From: Actinomycetota bacterium
GTDB taxonomy: Bacteria > Actinomycetota > Coriobacteriia > Anaerosomatales > Anaerosomataceae
DNA: 5,710 nucleotides
Direction of reading: 5' to 3'
Assembly: GCA_011372845.1 (NCBI GenBank)
Contig: DSAI01000162.1
Span: 1 to 5,710, forward strand
Part shown: positions 5,667 to 5,710 of the stretch, one piece after another
Position numbering within the stretch: the stretch's first letter is position 1
Layout: each line of letters starts with the position of its first letter
Made by a program: the position numbers and the translations under genes
Notes under the pieces: model-generated
Database searches by the model: none
Told to the model about the DNA's origin: nothing
The model's input: the letters and a program-made list of their open reading frames with translations, nothing else

Positions 5667-5710
5667 GCCCCGGATATGGGCCACGTCCCGTCAAGTGGTG
5701 TATGAAGCCC

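Noticed and set aside
5689..5694. TTGACG as -35 box of the liv promoter
   Set aside because: It is a good -35 by itself, but 16-18 bp downstream on the minus strand the sequence is GC-rich and has no -10-like hexamer.
5702..5710. Possible plus-strand gene start ATG AAG CCC at the right edge
   Set aside because: Only three codons are visible and no good ribosome binding site precedes them.

Overview
The window carries one complete branched-chain amino acid (LIV/HAAT family) ABC importer operon, all on the minus strand. Reading from right to left the order is livK, livH, livM, livG, livF. At the left edge is the 5' part of a further minus-strand gene for a membrane-anchored protein with a CXXC motif. 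The DNA is GC-rich throughout. The binding protein is a lipoprotein, and GTG and TTG starts occur. These features fit a high-GC Gram-positive bacterium, probably an actinobacterium and perhaps of the Coriobacteriia type, but taxonomy cannot be fixed from this window.

Region by region: 5587-5710 is the leader and promoter region of the operon. It has a good -10 hexamer, a 10-bp palindrome in the promoter spacer and a 7-bp hairpin just after the likely transcription start. 4360-5586 is livK (substrate-binding lipoprotein). 4188-4359 is a 172-bp gap with a perfect 14-bp stem-loop just after livK and two GTGCA/TGCAC dyads before livH. 2967-4187 is livH, an inner-membrane permease about 100 residues longer than usual because of an insertion near its C-terminus. 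1818-2963 is livM (second permease), 1027-1815 is livG and 330-1058 is livF (the two ATPases). livH to livF are packed with 2-3 bp gaps or overlaps and the ribosome binding sites lie inside the preceding genes, so they are probably translationally coupled. 207-329 is a short gap with a weak promoter candidate. 1-206 is the truncated gene.

How the genes work together: LivK is expected to capture leucine, isoleucine, valine or a related ligand outside the membrane. It would deliver it to the LivH-LivM channel, and ATP hydrolysis by the LivG-LivF pair would drive uptake. The hairpin after livK fits the usual need for far more binding protein than membrane complex.

I see no new defence, mobile or biosynthetic system here. 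The most unusual item is the extended LivH permease. After it come the regulatory structures flanking livK and the CXXCK-containing partial protein.
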